Shown one piece after another: positions 1-5,590 of a DNA stretch of 6,529 bases (positions within the stretch are counted from its first letter, which is position 1; each line of letters opens with the position of its first letter). The DNA lies in NCBI GenBank assembly GCA_037447295.1, contig JBBIGZ010000119.1, positions 1 through 6,529 of the forward strand, written 5' to 3'. The translations under genes and the position numbers were made by a program. The notes below the pieces were generated by a model, which did no database searches, was not told where the DNA came from, and saw only the letters and a list, made by a program, of their open reading frames with translations. The stretch is from 630D-37 sp037447295. Its GTDB lineage: Bacteria; Chloroflexota; Anaerolineae; Anaerolineales; Villigracilaceae.

Positions 1-72
1 GATATAACCCCCGGTCAGGCAGCAGTTTTCTACCAGGACGAGATCGTGATAGGGGGCGGTATTCTCCAATAG
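1..72 (+). CDS. mnmA: C-terminal end of tRNA-specific 2-thiouridylase MnmA (5' part outside window)
   Basis: Frame 1 reads from the first base to a TAG at 70-72 and encodes 23 residues containing ITPGQAAVFY and, after a short acidic turn, IGGGIL. This PGQ-A-VFY...GGG(T/I)I pattern is the characteristic C-terminal beta-barrel end of MnmA/TrmU, which uses ATP and a persulfide sulfur to thiolate U34 of tRNA-Lys, -Glu and -Gln in the cytoplasm. Only the tail is visible, so the catalytic cysteines and PP-loop cannot be checked. It faces fdhD tail-to-tail with four bases between the two stop codons. Both neighbours handle cysteine-desulfurase-derived sulfur, which may be coincidence. The identification rests on a short but distinctive motif; other proteins are unlikely but not excluded. 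Confidence 0.75.
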   Translation, partial: DITPGQAAVFYQDEIVIGGGILQ

Positions 73-76
73 CCAT

Positions 77-904
77 CTATTCTGAAATTGCTTGTTGTGC
101 CTCGAGCATCGGCCTCGAAAGCAAAACCTCGCTATCCACAATGCGCCACGGATGTGTATAGAGGTTAAAGCGATGGCGCCGCGCGTAACCGATTAATGTG
201 ATCCCATACCGCTCGGCTAAGGCTATTGAGAGTGAGTTCGGCGAGGTGCGCGAAATGAGGATTGCGGCCTTCAGGCGCGCCGCCTTTTGCAGCATCTCGG
301 AGCTGATGCGTCCGGTGGTGACCAGCACGCGCGAAACCGGCCAAACATCTTTCAAAAGCATTAGCCCGGCAATCTTATCCAACGTATTATGACGGCCAAT
401 ATCCTCGGCGCGCAACAGCATCCGTTCCCCATCGCTTAGAATAGAGGTATGTACTCCCCCGGTCTCGCGGTAAAGCTCTTGCCCTTCGAGCAAATCCTCA
501 ACCAACGCTTCCACTTGCTGCGGAGTTAACCGAGGGCCTGAACCGGCCAAAGAAATCTCCGGGAGCGCCTGGGCATCCACCGCCGTCATGCCACCGCTGC
601 AGCCGGAGGTCCGCCGCCAGGATTGCGGCCGCTCCGCGGCATGATAGAGCCAAACATCCACGTTATCTCCATGCTCACATAGGTGCACATCGGCGACCTC
701 TTCCATGCTCTGGATCACCCCTTCGTTGTAAAGGAATCCGAGCGCCAGCGCTTCGGCTTCGGTCGGTGTGCACATAAGCGTCAACCAAGGAACGCCGTTT
801 ACGGTCAACGAAAGCGGCGCTTCGACAATGGTTTCCGCCTGAATATCTTCCCACTTCTGAAATTCAAAACGACGGTAGGAGATTGTCGCACTGGGAGAGA
901 GCAT
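77..904 (-). CDS. fdhD: Formate dehydrogenase accessory sulfurtransferase FdhD
   Basis: FdhD carries sulfur from a cysteine desulfurase (IscS-type) to the molybdenum/tungsten bis-MGD cofactor and is required for active formate dehydrogenases; it acts in the cytoplasm. The 275-residue product is close to the usual family length. Family landmarks are TSGCSGG with the active Cys at residue 102, GGVHTSIL (149-156), EDIGRHNTLDKIAG (167-180), TTGRISSEM (196-204), and SRTSPNSLSIALAERYGITLIGYAR (218-242, seen in parts). The reading frame extends to a GTG at 910, but ATG at 904 is preferred because GAGG at 913-910 then sits five bases upstream as a Shine-Dalgarno site; the GTG would overlap it. The classical CxxC loop (as in SCGVCG) is reduced to one cysteine, since C102 is followed by S-G-G. 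The gene has its own probable promoter and no partner in the window; the formate dehydrogenase it serves is not visible. Confidence 0.94.
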   Translation of the reverse strand: MLSPSATISYRRFEFQKWEDIQAETIVEAPLSLTVNGVPWLTLMCTPTEAEALALGFLYNEGVIQSMEEVADVHLCEHGDNVDVWLYHAAERPQSWRRTSGCSGGMTAVDAQALPEISLAGSGPRLTPQQVEALVEDLLEGQELYRETGGVHTSILSDGERMLLRAEDIGRHNTLDKIAGLMLLKDVWPVSRVLVTTGRISSEMLQKAARLKAAILISRTSPNSLSIALAERYGITLIGYARRHRFNLYTHPWRIVDSEVLLSRPMLEAQQAISE

Positions 905-909
905 TTTCA

Positions 910-913
910 CCTC
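910..913 (-). promoter_or_regulatory. Shine-Dalgarno site that sets the fdhD start
   Basis: On the minus strand the sequence is GCGAGGTGAAAATG. GAGG ends five bases before the ATG at 904, the same motif and spacing as ahead of dgt. This favours ATG-904 over the in-frame GTG-910, whose first base lies inside the site. Confidence 0.6.
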
Positions 914-936
914 GCTATTTCGACCGAATCACTCTG

Positions 937-942
937 ATTATA
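937..942 (-). promoter_or_regulatory. Probable -10 element of the fdhD promoter
   Basis: The minus strand carries a perfect TATAAT about 32 bases before the fdhD start codon, which would give a leader of roughly 25 bases. The -35 region is poor: the best candidate at 18-base spacing is GGTACA at 966-961 (three of six consensus positions), and there is no extended -10 TG. The promoter may be weak or activator-dependent. Confidence 0.45.
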
Positions 943-1006
943 CTGCCGTTTTCCGCCTGATGTACCCTACAAAACGAGGCTTCTACAGAGTGACCGTTCA
1001 AACGTT

Positions 1007-1026
1007 GGTAAAGTCGAGTACTTACC
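1007..1026. repeat. Imperfect inverted repeat in the fdhD/tRNA-Leu gap
   Basis: GGTAA(A)GT at 1007-1014 can pair with ACTTACC at 1020-1026, giving seven base pairs with one bulged A and a five-base loop (CGAGT). It lies between two divergent transcription units (fdhD leftward, tRNA-Leu rightward), so it could be an operator, but the symmetry is modest and may be chance. There is no T tract, so it is not a terminator. I see no gene or other clear element in the rest of this 225-base gap. Confidence 0.2.
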
Positions 1027-1084
1027 GCAGGTTCTTCTTTTCGTCACTGACAACTTTTGCATGCACACCCAGACAGACACAACA

Positions 1085-1113
1085 TTGACATTTCCCCTTT
1101 CTCACTGTAGAAT
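1085..1113 (+). promoter_or_regulatory. Strong sigma-70-type promoter of tRNA-Leu
   Basis: A perfect -35 TTGACA (1085-1090) is followed by a 17-base spacer and TAGAAT (1108-1113, five of six -10 positions). The predicted start near 1120 leaves about ten bases before the mature tRNA 5' end. This is the best promoter in the window and fits a highly expressed stable RNA. It may also supply transcripts for dgt and the genes beyond it if the hairpin after the tRNA leaks. Confidence 0.85.
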
Positions 1114-1129
1114 ATTTTCACGCCATAAC

Positions 1130-1215
1130 GGGGCGATGGCGGAATCGGCAGACGCAGAGGACTTAAAATCCTCCGAGGGTGACACCTCATGTGGGTTCGA
1201 CCCCCACTCGCCCCA
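1130..1215 (+). tRNA. tRNA-Leu (anticodon UAA)
   Basis: The 86-base sequence folds as a class II tRNA. The acceptor GGGGCGA (1130-1136) pairs with TCGCCCC (1208-1214), with discriminator A at 1215. The D-arm region reads GCGGAATCGGCAGACGC. The anticodon stem GAGGA/TCCTC (1157-1161/1169-1173) encloses CTTAAAA with anticodon TAA at 1164-1166. A long variable arm contains GAGG/CCTC (1175-1178/1185-1188), and the T stem GTGGG/CCCAC (1191-1195/1203-1207) encloses TTCGACC. The long variable arm and A discriminator agree with leucine identity; it reads UUA and UUG codons. The 3' CCA is not encoded (the next bases are TCT), so a CCA-adding enzyme must complete it. A near-consensus promoter precedes it. 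Confidence 0.97.
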
Positions 1216-1220
1216 TCTTC

Positions 1221-1252
1221 AACGGGGACTCAGCGAGTTCCCGTTCTTGTTC
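1221..1252 (+). terminator. Terminator-like or attenuator hairpin between tRNA-Leu and dgt
   Basis: AACGGGGACTC (1221-1231) pairs with GAGTTCCCGTT (1235-1245) as an 11-base-pair stem with one G-U pair and an AGC loop. The following bases, CTTGTTCC, are only partly T, weaker than a classical T run. The hairpin starts five bases after the tRNA and ends 20 bases before the dgt ATG. It could terminate the tRNA transcript, protect or process its 3' end, or partially attenuate read-through into dgt. The stem is clear; its function is inference. Confidence 0.5.
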
Positions 1253-1256
1253 CTGT

Positions 1257-1260
1257 GAGG
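1257..1260 (+). promoter_or_regulatory. dgt: Shine-Dalgarno site that sets the dgt start
   Basis: GAGG lies five bases before ATG-1266. It excludes the upstream in-frame ATG at 1179, which would place the start inside the tRNA gene and add 29 residues with no family counterpart. Confidence 0.7.
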
Positions 1261-1265
1261 CAACT

Positions 1266-2417
1266 ATGTATTTCTCTCGCACTATACTAGAGGAGATTGA
1301 AGATCGCACCCTGGCCCCTTATGCCGTGCGGAGCAAAAACAGCAAGGGTCGCGCCTATTTGGATCGCGAACCGGATTACCGCACAGCCTTCCAGCGGGAT
1401 CGCGATCGCATTCTACACACTACCGCTTTCCGTCGGCTGGAATATAAAACTCAGGTTTTCATCACCTACGAAGGCGACTATTACCGCACGCGGCTCACCC
1501 ATACCCTCGAGGTTGCGCAGATCGGGCGCACCATTGCCCGCGCCCTCGGCGTGAACGAAGACCTGGTTGAGGCCATTTGTCTGGCTCACGATCTCGGTCA
1601 TCCTCCCTTTGGGCATTCCGGCGAAAGCGCCCTGGCCCGCCTGATGAAAGATCATGGCGGCTTTGATCACAACAAACAATCCTTGCGCATTGTCACTGAG
1701 CTGGAGCAACGGTACGCCGAATTCCCCGGCCTGAATTTGACCTGGGAAGTGCGCGAGGGACTGGTCAAGCACGAAACAGAATACGATGTTTCCGATGCGC
1801 GCGATTACAACCCCGAGCTACGCGGCAACCTGGAAACCCAAATCGCGAACATCGCCGATGAGCTGGCCTATACAGCCCACGACCTGGATGATGGCCTACG
1901 CTCCGGCTTAATCACCCCGGCCATGCTCAACAGTATTGCCATTTGGGAGATCCTCACCGAATCCATCCACTGGCGAGGCCTCGAGTTGAACGAATTGGAT
2001 CGCCATCGGTTGATCCGTCGCCTGATCGGGCTAGAGGTCACCGACGTGATCGAGGCCACCGAGACTCGGATACGCGAAAGCGGCGTCGCTTCGCCGCTGG
2101 ACGTGCAGCGCCTACCGTACAACCTCGTCGGTCACAGCGACGAAATGCGCCGTCGCAACCGGGAACTGAAAGATTTCCTCTATCACAACATGTACCGCAA
2201 CTATCGCATTGTGCGCATGCAGACAAAGGCCGAACGCATCCTCACCGATCTCTTCCAGGCCTATCGCGCCGAGCCCTCTATCCTTCCCGATCACGTTCAA
2301 AAGAACATTCCTCTCCGCGGCTTGGAACGCACCATCTGCGATTACATTGCCGGCATGACCGATCGGTATGCCATTGAGGAGCATCAACGTTTGTTCGATC
2401 CTCAAATCAAGCCTTAG
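1266..2417 (+). CDS. dgt: Deoxyguanosinetriphosphate triphosphohydrolase-like HD-domain protein
   Basis: A 383-residue cytosolic dNTP triphosphohydrolase of the Dgt family, which hydrolyses dGTP and often other dNTPs to the deoxynucleoside and triphosphate, controlling dNTP pools. The HD metal site is complete: H79 in RLTHTLEV, H108-D109 in AHDLGHPPFGHSGE, and D198 in ADELAYTAHDLDDGL. The N-terminal DRDRILHTTAFRRLEYKTQVF (45-65) region is typical of the family and precedes the HD core. The C-terminal helical region (roughly 290-370) contains NMYRNYRI. ATG-1266 was chosen for its Shine-Dalgarno site and because the longer frame runs into the tRNA. The gene follows tRNA-Leu by 50 bases with no visible promoter of its own and precedes greA by 15 bases. 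The length matches the shorter Dgt-like proteins rather than the roughly 500-residue E. coli Dgt, so strict dGTP preference cannot be assumed. Confidence 0.95.
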   Translation: MYFSRTILEEIEDRTLAPYAVRSKNSKGRAYLDREPDYRTAFQRDRDRILHTTAFRRLEYKTQVFITYEGDYYRTRLTHTLEVAQIGRTIARALGVNEDLVEAICLAHDLGHPPFGHSGESALARLMKDHGGFDHNKQSLRIVTELEQRYAEFPGLNLTWEVREGLVKHETEYDVSDARDYNPELRGNLETQIANIADELAYTAHDLDDGLRSGLITPAMLNSIAIWEILTESIHWRGLELNELDRHRLIRRLIGLEVTDVIEATETRIRESGVASPLDVQRLPYNLVGHSDEMRRRNRELKDFLYHNMYRNYRIVRMQTKAERILTDLFQAYRAEPSILPDHVQKNIPLRGLERTICDYIAGMTDRYAIEEHQRLFDPQIKP

Positions 2418-2432
2418 AGTGAAGGAGCAAAG

Positions 2433-2903
2433 ATGAGTGTCAATCAACCGGTTTACCTCACCGCCGAAGGAATGGCCCGTCTGAAAGCCGAACTTGAGGA
2501 ACTGAAAGGCCCACGGCGTCAGGAGCTGGCTGCCCGCTTGCGCGCCGCCATCCAGATGGGCGATCTCTCTGAAAATGCCGATTACCACAAAGCAAAAGAA
2601 GATCAGGCCTTCCTGGAAGGGCGCATCCAGGAATTGGAATACCTGCTGCGCAACGCCGTCCTGATCGAGGAAAACGGGCCGCGCGATGTCGTCACCCTAG
2701 GCGCGCGCGTGACCATCCAGGAAGAAGGCTTCCCACCCGAAACCTATCACCTGGTCGGTGCCAAAGAGGCCGATCCGCGCAACGGAAAAATTTCTAACGA
2801 ATCCCCCATCGGACGCGCCTTGCTCGATCACAAAGTGGGTGATATTGTCGAAGTGCAGACGCCCGACGGGATTGTGCGTCTCAAAATCCTGAAGATTGAA
2901 TGA
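2433..2903 (+). CDS. greA: Transcription elongation factor GreA
   Basis: GreA enters the RNA polymerase secondary channel and stimulates cleavage of backtracked transcripts, rescuing stalled complexes. The 156-residue length is standard. The N-terminal antiparallel coiled coil spans about residues 8-80, with the tip motif MGDLSENADYHKAKEDQ containing acidic D44 and E47, which align with the catalytic-tip residues D41 and E44 of E. coli GreA. The C-terminal FKBP-like domain (about 84-156) has YHLVGAKEADP, ISNESPIGRALL and HKVGDIVEV. AAGGAG at 2422-2427, five bases before the ATG, gives a strong ribosome site. It is 15 bases downstream of dgt, and its TGA overlaps the ATG of the ComEA-like gene by four bases (ATGA). 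Nothing in it departs from the family. Confidence 0.97.
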   Translation: MSVNQPVYLTAEGMARLKAELEELKGPRRQELAARLRAAIQMGDLSENADYHKAKEDQAFLEGRIQELEYLLRNAVLIEENGPRDVVTLGARVTIQEEGFPPETYHLVGAKEADPRNGKISNESPIGRALLDHKVGDIVEVQTPDGIVRLKILKIE

Positions 2904-3511
2904 AATCTCTCCTTTATCACCCGGCCGTCCAGAGCCTACTAAAAGTAATCATCGGCATAGGTTTGGGATTGATCGCCACAGCCTTGGTGATCTTGATCGG
3001 GAGCCAACCGCAGGGGCAGGCCATCACCCTGCGCCCGGCTCCCACCGATCCGCTCTGGGTGGTTCAGGTAGAAGGCGCGGTAGTACACCCCGGCGTCTAT
3101 TCCTTACCCGCCGGCAGTCGCTTGAAGGACGCCCTCCAGGCGGCCGGCGGTCCCTTAGCAGAGGCCAACCTTCAATCCCTTAACTTGGCGCGCCTATTGG
3201 TGGACGGGGAACGAATTGATGTGCCCTATAAGGCCGGTTTCGCTCCGCTGGTAGAGGTCACCCCCACTTCTGCTACGACCTCGCCACAGAGCAGCACCAC
3301 CCCATCCCCTACAGAAAAACTTAACATCAACTATGCCACCCTAGAAGAGCTGCAAACCCTGCCCGGTATTGGGCCGGTTTTGGCGCAACGCATTATCGAG
3401 TATCGGGAAGAATACGGTCCTTTCGTAGATATCGAGGAATTGCTCAACGTGGAAGGTATCGGAGAAACACTGCTAGATCGCATTCGCGACTTGATCACCG
3501 TAGAAGAATAA
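2900..3511 (+). CDS. comEA: ComEA-like membrane-anchored DNA-binding protein (SLBB + helix-hairpin-helix)
   Basis: ComEA proteins bind double-stranded DNA at the outer face of the cytoplasmic membrane and pass it to the ComEC channel during natural transformation. The 203-residue protein has one hydrophobic segment (about 13-34, VIIGIGLGLIATALVILIG), an SLBB domain (about 52-112, with VQVEGAVVHPGVYSLPAG and ALQAAGG), a Ser/Thr/Pro-rich linker (about 113-139), and a tandem HhH DNA-binding region (about 140-200). The HhH hairpins are LPGIGPVLAQRI and VEGIGETLLDRI, introduced by LNINYATLEELQ. This order matches the long ComEA form of Gram-positive-type bacteria. The start overlaps the greA stop by four bases, so translation is probably coupled to greA. 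No comEC follows in the window. A DNA-repair role for the HhH domain is less likely given the membrane anchor and SLBB domain. Confidence 0.92.
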   Translation: MKSLLYHPAVQSLLKVIIGIGLGLIATALVILIGSQPQGQAITLRPAPTDPLWVVQVEGAVVHPGVYSLPAGSRLKDALQAAGGPLAEANLQSLNLARLLVDGERIDVPYKAGFAPLVEVTPTSATTSPQSSTTPSPTEKLNINYATLEELQTLPGIGPVLAQRIIEYREEYGPFVDIEELLNVEGIGETLLDRIRDLITVEE

Positions 3512-3546
3512 TCTCTATTGCTCCCCATAATCTCGACAGGTAAACG

Positions 3547-4125
3547 ATGAGATTTGATCACTTTGATTGGATTGCTCCCCTCTACGCCCGTTTTGCTTAC
3601 GACCCTACCCGTCTAAAAGAACTGGCCGCTTTGCCGCGTAACGGCGATCTGCTCGATATCGGCGGCGGCACCGGGCGCGTAGTTAAGGCATTGGGCGGCC
3701 TGGTCGGATGGCGACTCGTTGCCGATGTATCTCCCGGTATGCTCAAGCAGGCGAAAAACGGCGAGGGGGTAATACCCGTTCGTGCCTTGGCCGAATATCT
3801 ACCTTTTCCCAACGCACATTTTGAGATCGTCCTGATGGTGGACTCTTATCATCATCTGCTCGATCAACAAGAGGCCCTCAAAGAAGCCTGGCGCGTCCTG
3901 TGTCCCGGCGGCAAGCTGATCATCGAAGAACCGGATATCCGTCACCCGTTGGTCAAAGGGGTCGCCTTGGTCGAAAAGCTGCTGCTCATGCGCAGTCATT
4001 TCCGCCACCCGCATGCCATCGGGCAGGACCTAGAACGCATAGGTGCAAAAGTTTCGATCCATACCGAGCGCTATAACGCCTGGATTGTTGCAGAAAAGCC
4101 CTCTTTGGAGTCTGTTCATGGATAA
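3547..4125 (+). CDS. Class I SAM-dependent methyltransferase (Methyltransf_11/UbiE-like), substrate unknown
   Basis: A 192-residue soluble protein with the Rossmann methyltransferase pattern: motif I LLDIGGGTG (35-43), an acidic residue after strand 2 (D60 in VADVSPGML), AEYLPFPNAHFE (82-93) before strand 4, and VLCPGGKLIIEEP (117-129) for the post-motif strand. The N-terminus FDHFDWIAPLYARF resembles the FDxIAPxYD opening of UbiE/COQ5-type enzymes, but the protein is shorter and lacks features that would fix a quinone substrate. It begins 35 bases after comEA with a modest AGG six bases before the ATG. It ends by overlapping the F420 reductase start by eight bases, so it is probably co-translated with the F420 genes. 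Its substrate could be a quinone, another small molecule or an F420-related compound; the sequence does not decide. Confidence 0.85.
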   Translation: MRFDHFDWIAPLYARFAYDPTRLKELAALPRNGDLLDIGGGTGRVVKALGGLVGWRLVADVSPGMLKQAKNGEGVIPVRALAEYLPFPNAHFEIVLMVDSYHHLLDQQEALKEAWRVLCPGGKLIIEEPDIRHPLVKGVALVEKLLLMRSHFRHPHAIGQDLERIGAKVSIHTERYNAWIVAEKPSLESVHG

Positions 4126-4795
4126 TCTATCTCCCCTCACCATTGCCATCATTGGCGGCACCGGCAAAGAAGGCAAAGGCCTGGCCTATCGTTGGGCAAA
4201 AGCCGGTCATCATGTGATCATCGGTTCACGCACAGCCGAAAAAGCTCAACAGGCGGTTGCAGAATTGCAGCAACTGTTCGACGATTCGGCAAACCTGGAA
4301 GGCATGGAAAATCTCAACGCCGCGGTGCGCGCTGAAGTGATCGTGCTCACCGTCCCTTATGCCGCACACCGGCAAATGCTGGAAACGCTCAAAGAAGCGC
4401 TACAGGGCAAATTGCTGATCGATGTCACCGTTCCCTTGGTTCCCCCAAAAGTGACGCAGGTACAGATGCCGCCGGCCGGCTCGGCGACACAGGAAGCATT
4501 GGAAATCCTTGGCAAAGGTGTGGAAATCTGCGCGGCTTTTCAGAACATTTCTTACGAGCACCTACTTGGGAATGGAGAGGTCGAATGTGACGTGCTGGTA
4601 ACCGGCACAAGCAAAGCCGCCCGTCAACGCACCTTGCAGCTGGTAAAAGATGCCGGCCTGATCGGCTGGGATGCCGGCCCGATCCAAAACTCGGTAGTAG
4701 TGGAAGGCCTGACCAGCATCCTGATTTACATCAACAAGCAATACGGCAGCACCCATGCCGGCATTCGCATTACGGGAGTCACGCGGCCGGCATGA
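4118..4795 (+). CDS. npdG: NADPH:F420 oxidoreductase (NADPH-dependent F420 reductase)
   Basis: The enzyme transfers hydride between NADP(H) and coenzyme F420 in the cytoplasm; in aerobic bacteria it usually makes reduced F420 for F420-dependent reductases. The 225-residue product has an N-terminal dinucleotide fold with IIGGTGKEGKGLAYRWAKAGH (parts of 11-31) and GSRTAEKA (36-43). T15, S37, R38 and K42 line up with residues around the NADP 2'-phosphate in the Archaeoglobus Fno structure, supporting NADP over NAD. LTVPYAAH (77-84), DVTVPLVPP (102-110) and the C-terminal DAGPIQNSVVVEGLTSILI (185-203) also match the family. The start is ATG-4118, with GGAG seven bases upstream; a longer in-frame start at 4043 would extend 25 residues back into the methyltransferase and has no family counterpart. 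The stop overlaps the cofE start as ATGA. The cofE neighbour strengthens the F420 assignment. Confidence 0.92.
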   Translation: MDNLSPLTIAIIGGTGKEGKGLAYRWAKAGHHVIIGSRTAEKAQQAVAELQQLFDDSANLEGMENLNAAVRAEVIVLTVPYAAHRQMLETLKEALQGKLLIDVTVPLVPPKVTQVQMPPAGSATQEALEILGKGVEICAAFQNISYEHLLGNGEVECDVLVTGTSKAARQRTLQLVKDAGLIGWDAGPIQNSVVVEGLTSILIYINKQYGSTHAGIRITGVTRPA

Positions 4796-5574
4796 AGCTC
4801 ACCCTCACCACCCTACCGGGCATTCCGCTCATCCAACCTGGTGACGATCTGGCTGAGATCCTCTGGCAAGCCCTGGAAAGAGCTCGTATTCGGCTGCGAG
4901 ATGGGGATATTCTTGCACTGGCATCGAAGATCGTCAGCAAATCTGAGGGACGATTGGTACATCTTTCCCGCGTTACACCCTCCGAACAGGCACTGGAACT
5001 GGCCGCACGCTGCGAAAAGGACCCGCGGCTGATCGAGCTGATCCTCGGCGAAAGCCGTGAAGTGCTGCGGGTACGTCCCGGCACGATCATCGTTGAACAC
5101 CGTCTTGGTTTCGTTTGCGCAAACGCCGGGATCGATCACTCTAACGTCGCACCACCGCCGAATGCCCCGGCAGAGCTCGCGCCGGAAGAATGGGTTCTCC
5201 TGCTCCCGGAAAATCCGGATGCCTCCGCCGCTCGCCTACGCAAAGCATTGGAATCCCGCAGCGGCAAGCACCTGGGCATTCTGATCGTAGATTCGCATGG
5301 GCGCGCCTGGAGGATCGGCACGGTCGGTGCCTGCATTGGGCTTTCCGGTTTGCCGGCCATCGTGGATGAACGCGGCTGGAAAGACCTCTTTGAGTACGAG
5401 CTGCGCGTCACTGTGGTCGGCGTGGCGGATGAGCTGGCCGCGGCGGCCAGTTTGCTGATGGGACAGGCCGCCGAGGGAACCCCAGCCGTCCACATTCGTG
5501 GCTTTCCCTATCCTCTCAGCGAGGGCAAATTGGGGGATTTGCTGCGCCCCAAAGAGATGGACCTTTTCCGCTAG
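4792..5574 (+). CDS. cofE: CofE-like coenzyme F420-0:L-glutamate ligase
   Basis: CofE adds one or more gamma-linked glutamates to F420-0 using GTP and divalent metal, the last step of F420 biosynthesis. The 260-residue length fits stand-alone CofE (not the longer FbiB fusion). Family landmarks are LPGIPLIQPGDDLAEI (8-23), ALASKIVSKSEGR (42-54), CANAGIDHSN (109-118), DSHGRAWRIGTVGACIGLSGL (167-187, seen in parts), and VADELAAAASLLMG (211-224). The central motif deviates from the common DT(F/W)GRPWRxGQ form: Thr is Ser, the aromatic is His, and Gln is Thr. This marks a divergent clade whose activity is not certain. The ATG overlaps the npdG stop by four bases, indicating translational coupling. 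Other F420 genes (cofC, cofD, cofG/H) are not in the window and must lie elsewhere if the coenzyme is made de novo. Confidence 0.9.
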   Translation: MKLTLTTLPGIPLIQPGDDLAEILWQALERARIRLRDGDILALASKIVSKSEGRLVHLSRVTPSEQALELAARCEKDPRLIELILGESREVLRVRPGTIIVEHRLGFVCANAGIDHSNVAPPPNAPAELAPEEWVLLLPENPDASAARLRKALESRSGKHLGILIVDSHGRAWRIGTVGACIGLSGLPAIVDERGWKDLFEYELRVTVVGVADELAAAASLLMGQAAEGTPAVHIRGFPYPLSEGKLGDLLRPKEMDLFR

Positions 5575-5590
5575 CTGAGCAGAGATCATT

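Noticed and set aside
68..81. AATAG-CCAT-CTATT inverted repeat spanning the mnmA and fdhD stops as a shared terminator
   Set aside because: Only five AT-rich base pairs with no T tract; it largely reflects the two TAG stop codons facing each other.
1179..1265. In-frame N-terminal extension of dgt starting inside the tRNA gene
   Set aside because: It would begin within the tRNA variable arm, has no ribosome site, and its 29 residues do not resemble Dgt N-termini. ATG-1266 has GAGG at correct spacing.
1402..1409. GCGATCGC as a cyanobacterial HIP1-type repeat
   Set aside because: I found it only once; GATCG-rich codon use explains it, and the gene content does not suggest a cyanobacterium.
1413..1772. 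Minus-strand open frame inside dgt (and similar frames inside greA and cofE)
   Set aside because: These are antisense shadows of well-supported conserved genes and show no family motifs.
3526..3531. CATAAT as a -10 element for an internal promoter ahead of the methyltransferase
   Set aside because: No recognisable -35 at 16-18 bases (the candidate is GAAGAA), and the resulting leader would be very short.
4043..4117. Longer start for the F420 reductase inside the methyltransferase gene
   Set aside because: The extra 25 residues precede the usual start of the dinucleotide fold and are out-of-frame methyltransferase sequence; ATG-4118 has GGAG upstream.
4471..4480. GCCGGCCGGC perfect palindrome as a regulatory site
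   Set aside because: It lies mid-gene in npdG and encodes ordinary Pro-Pro-Ala-Gly codons in GC-rich DNA.
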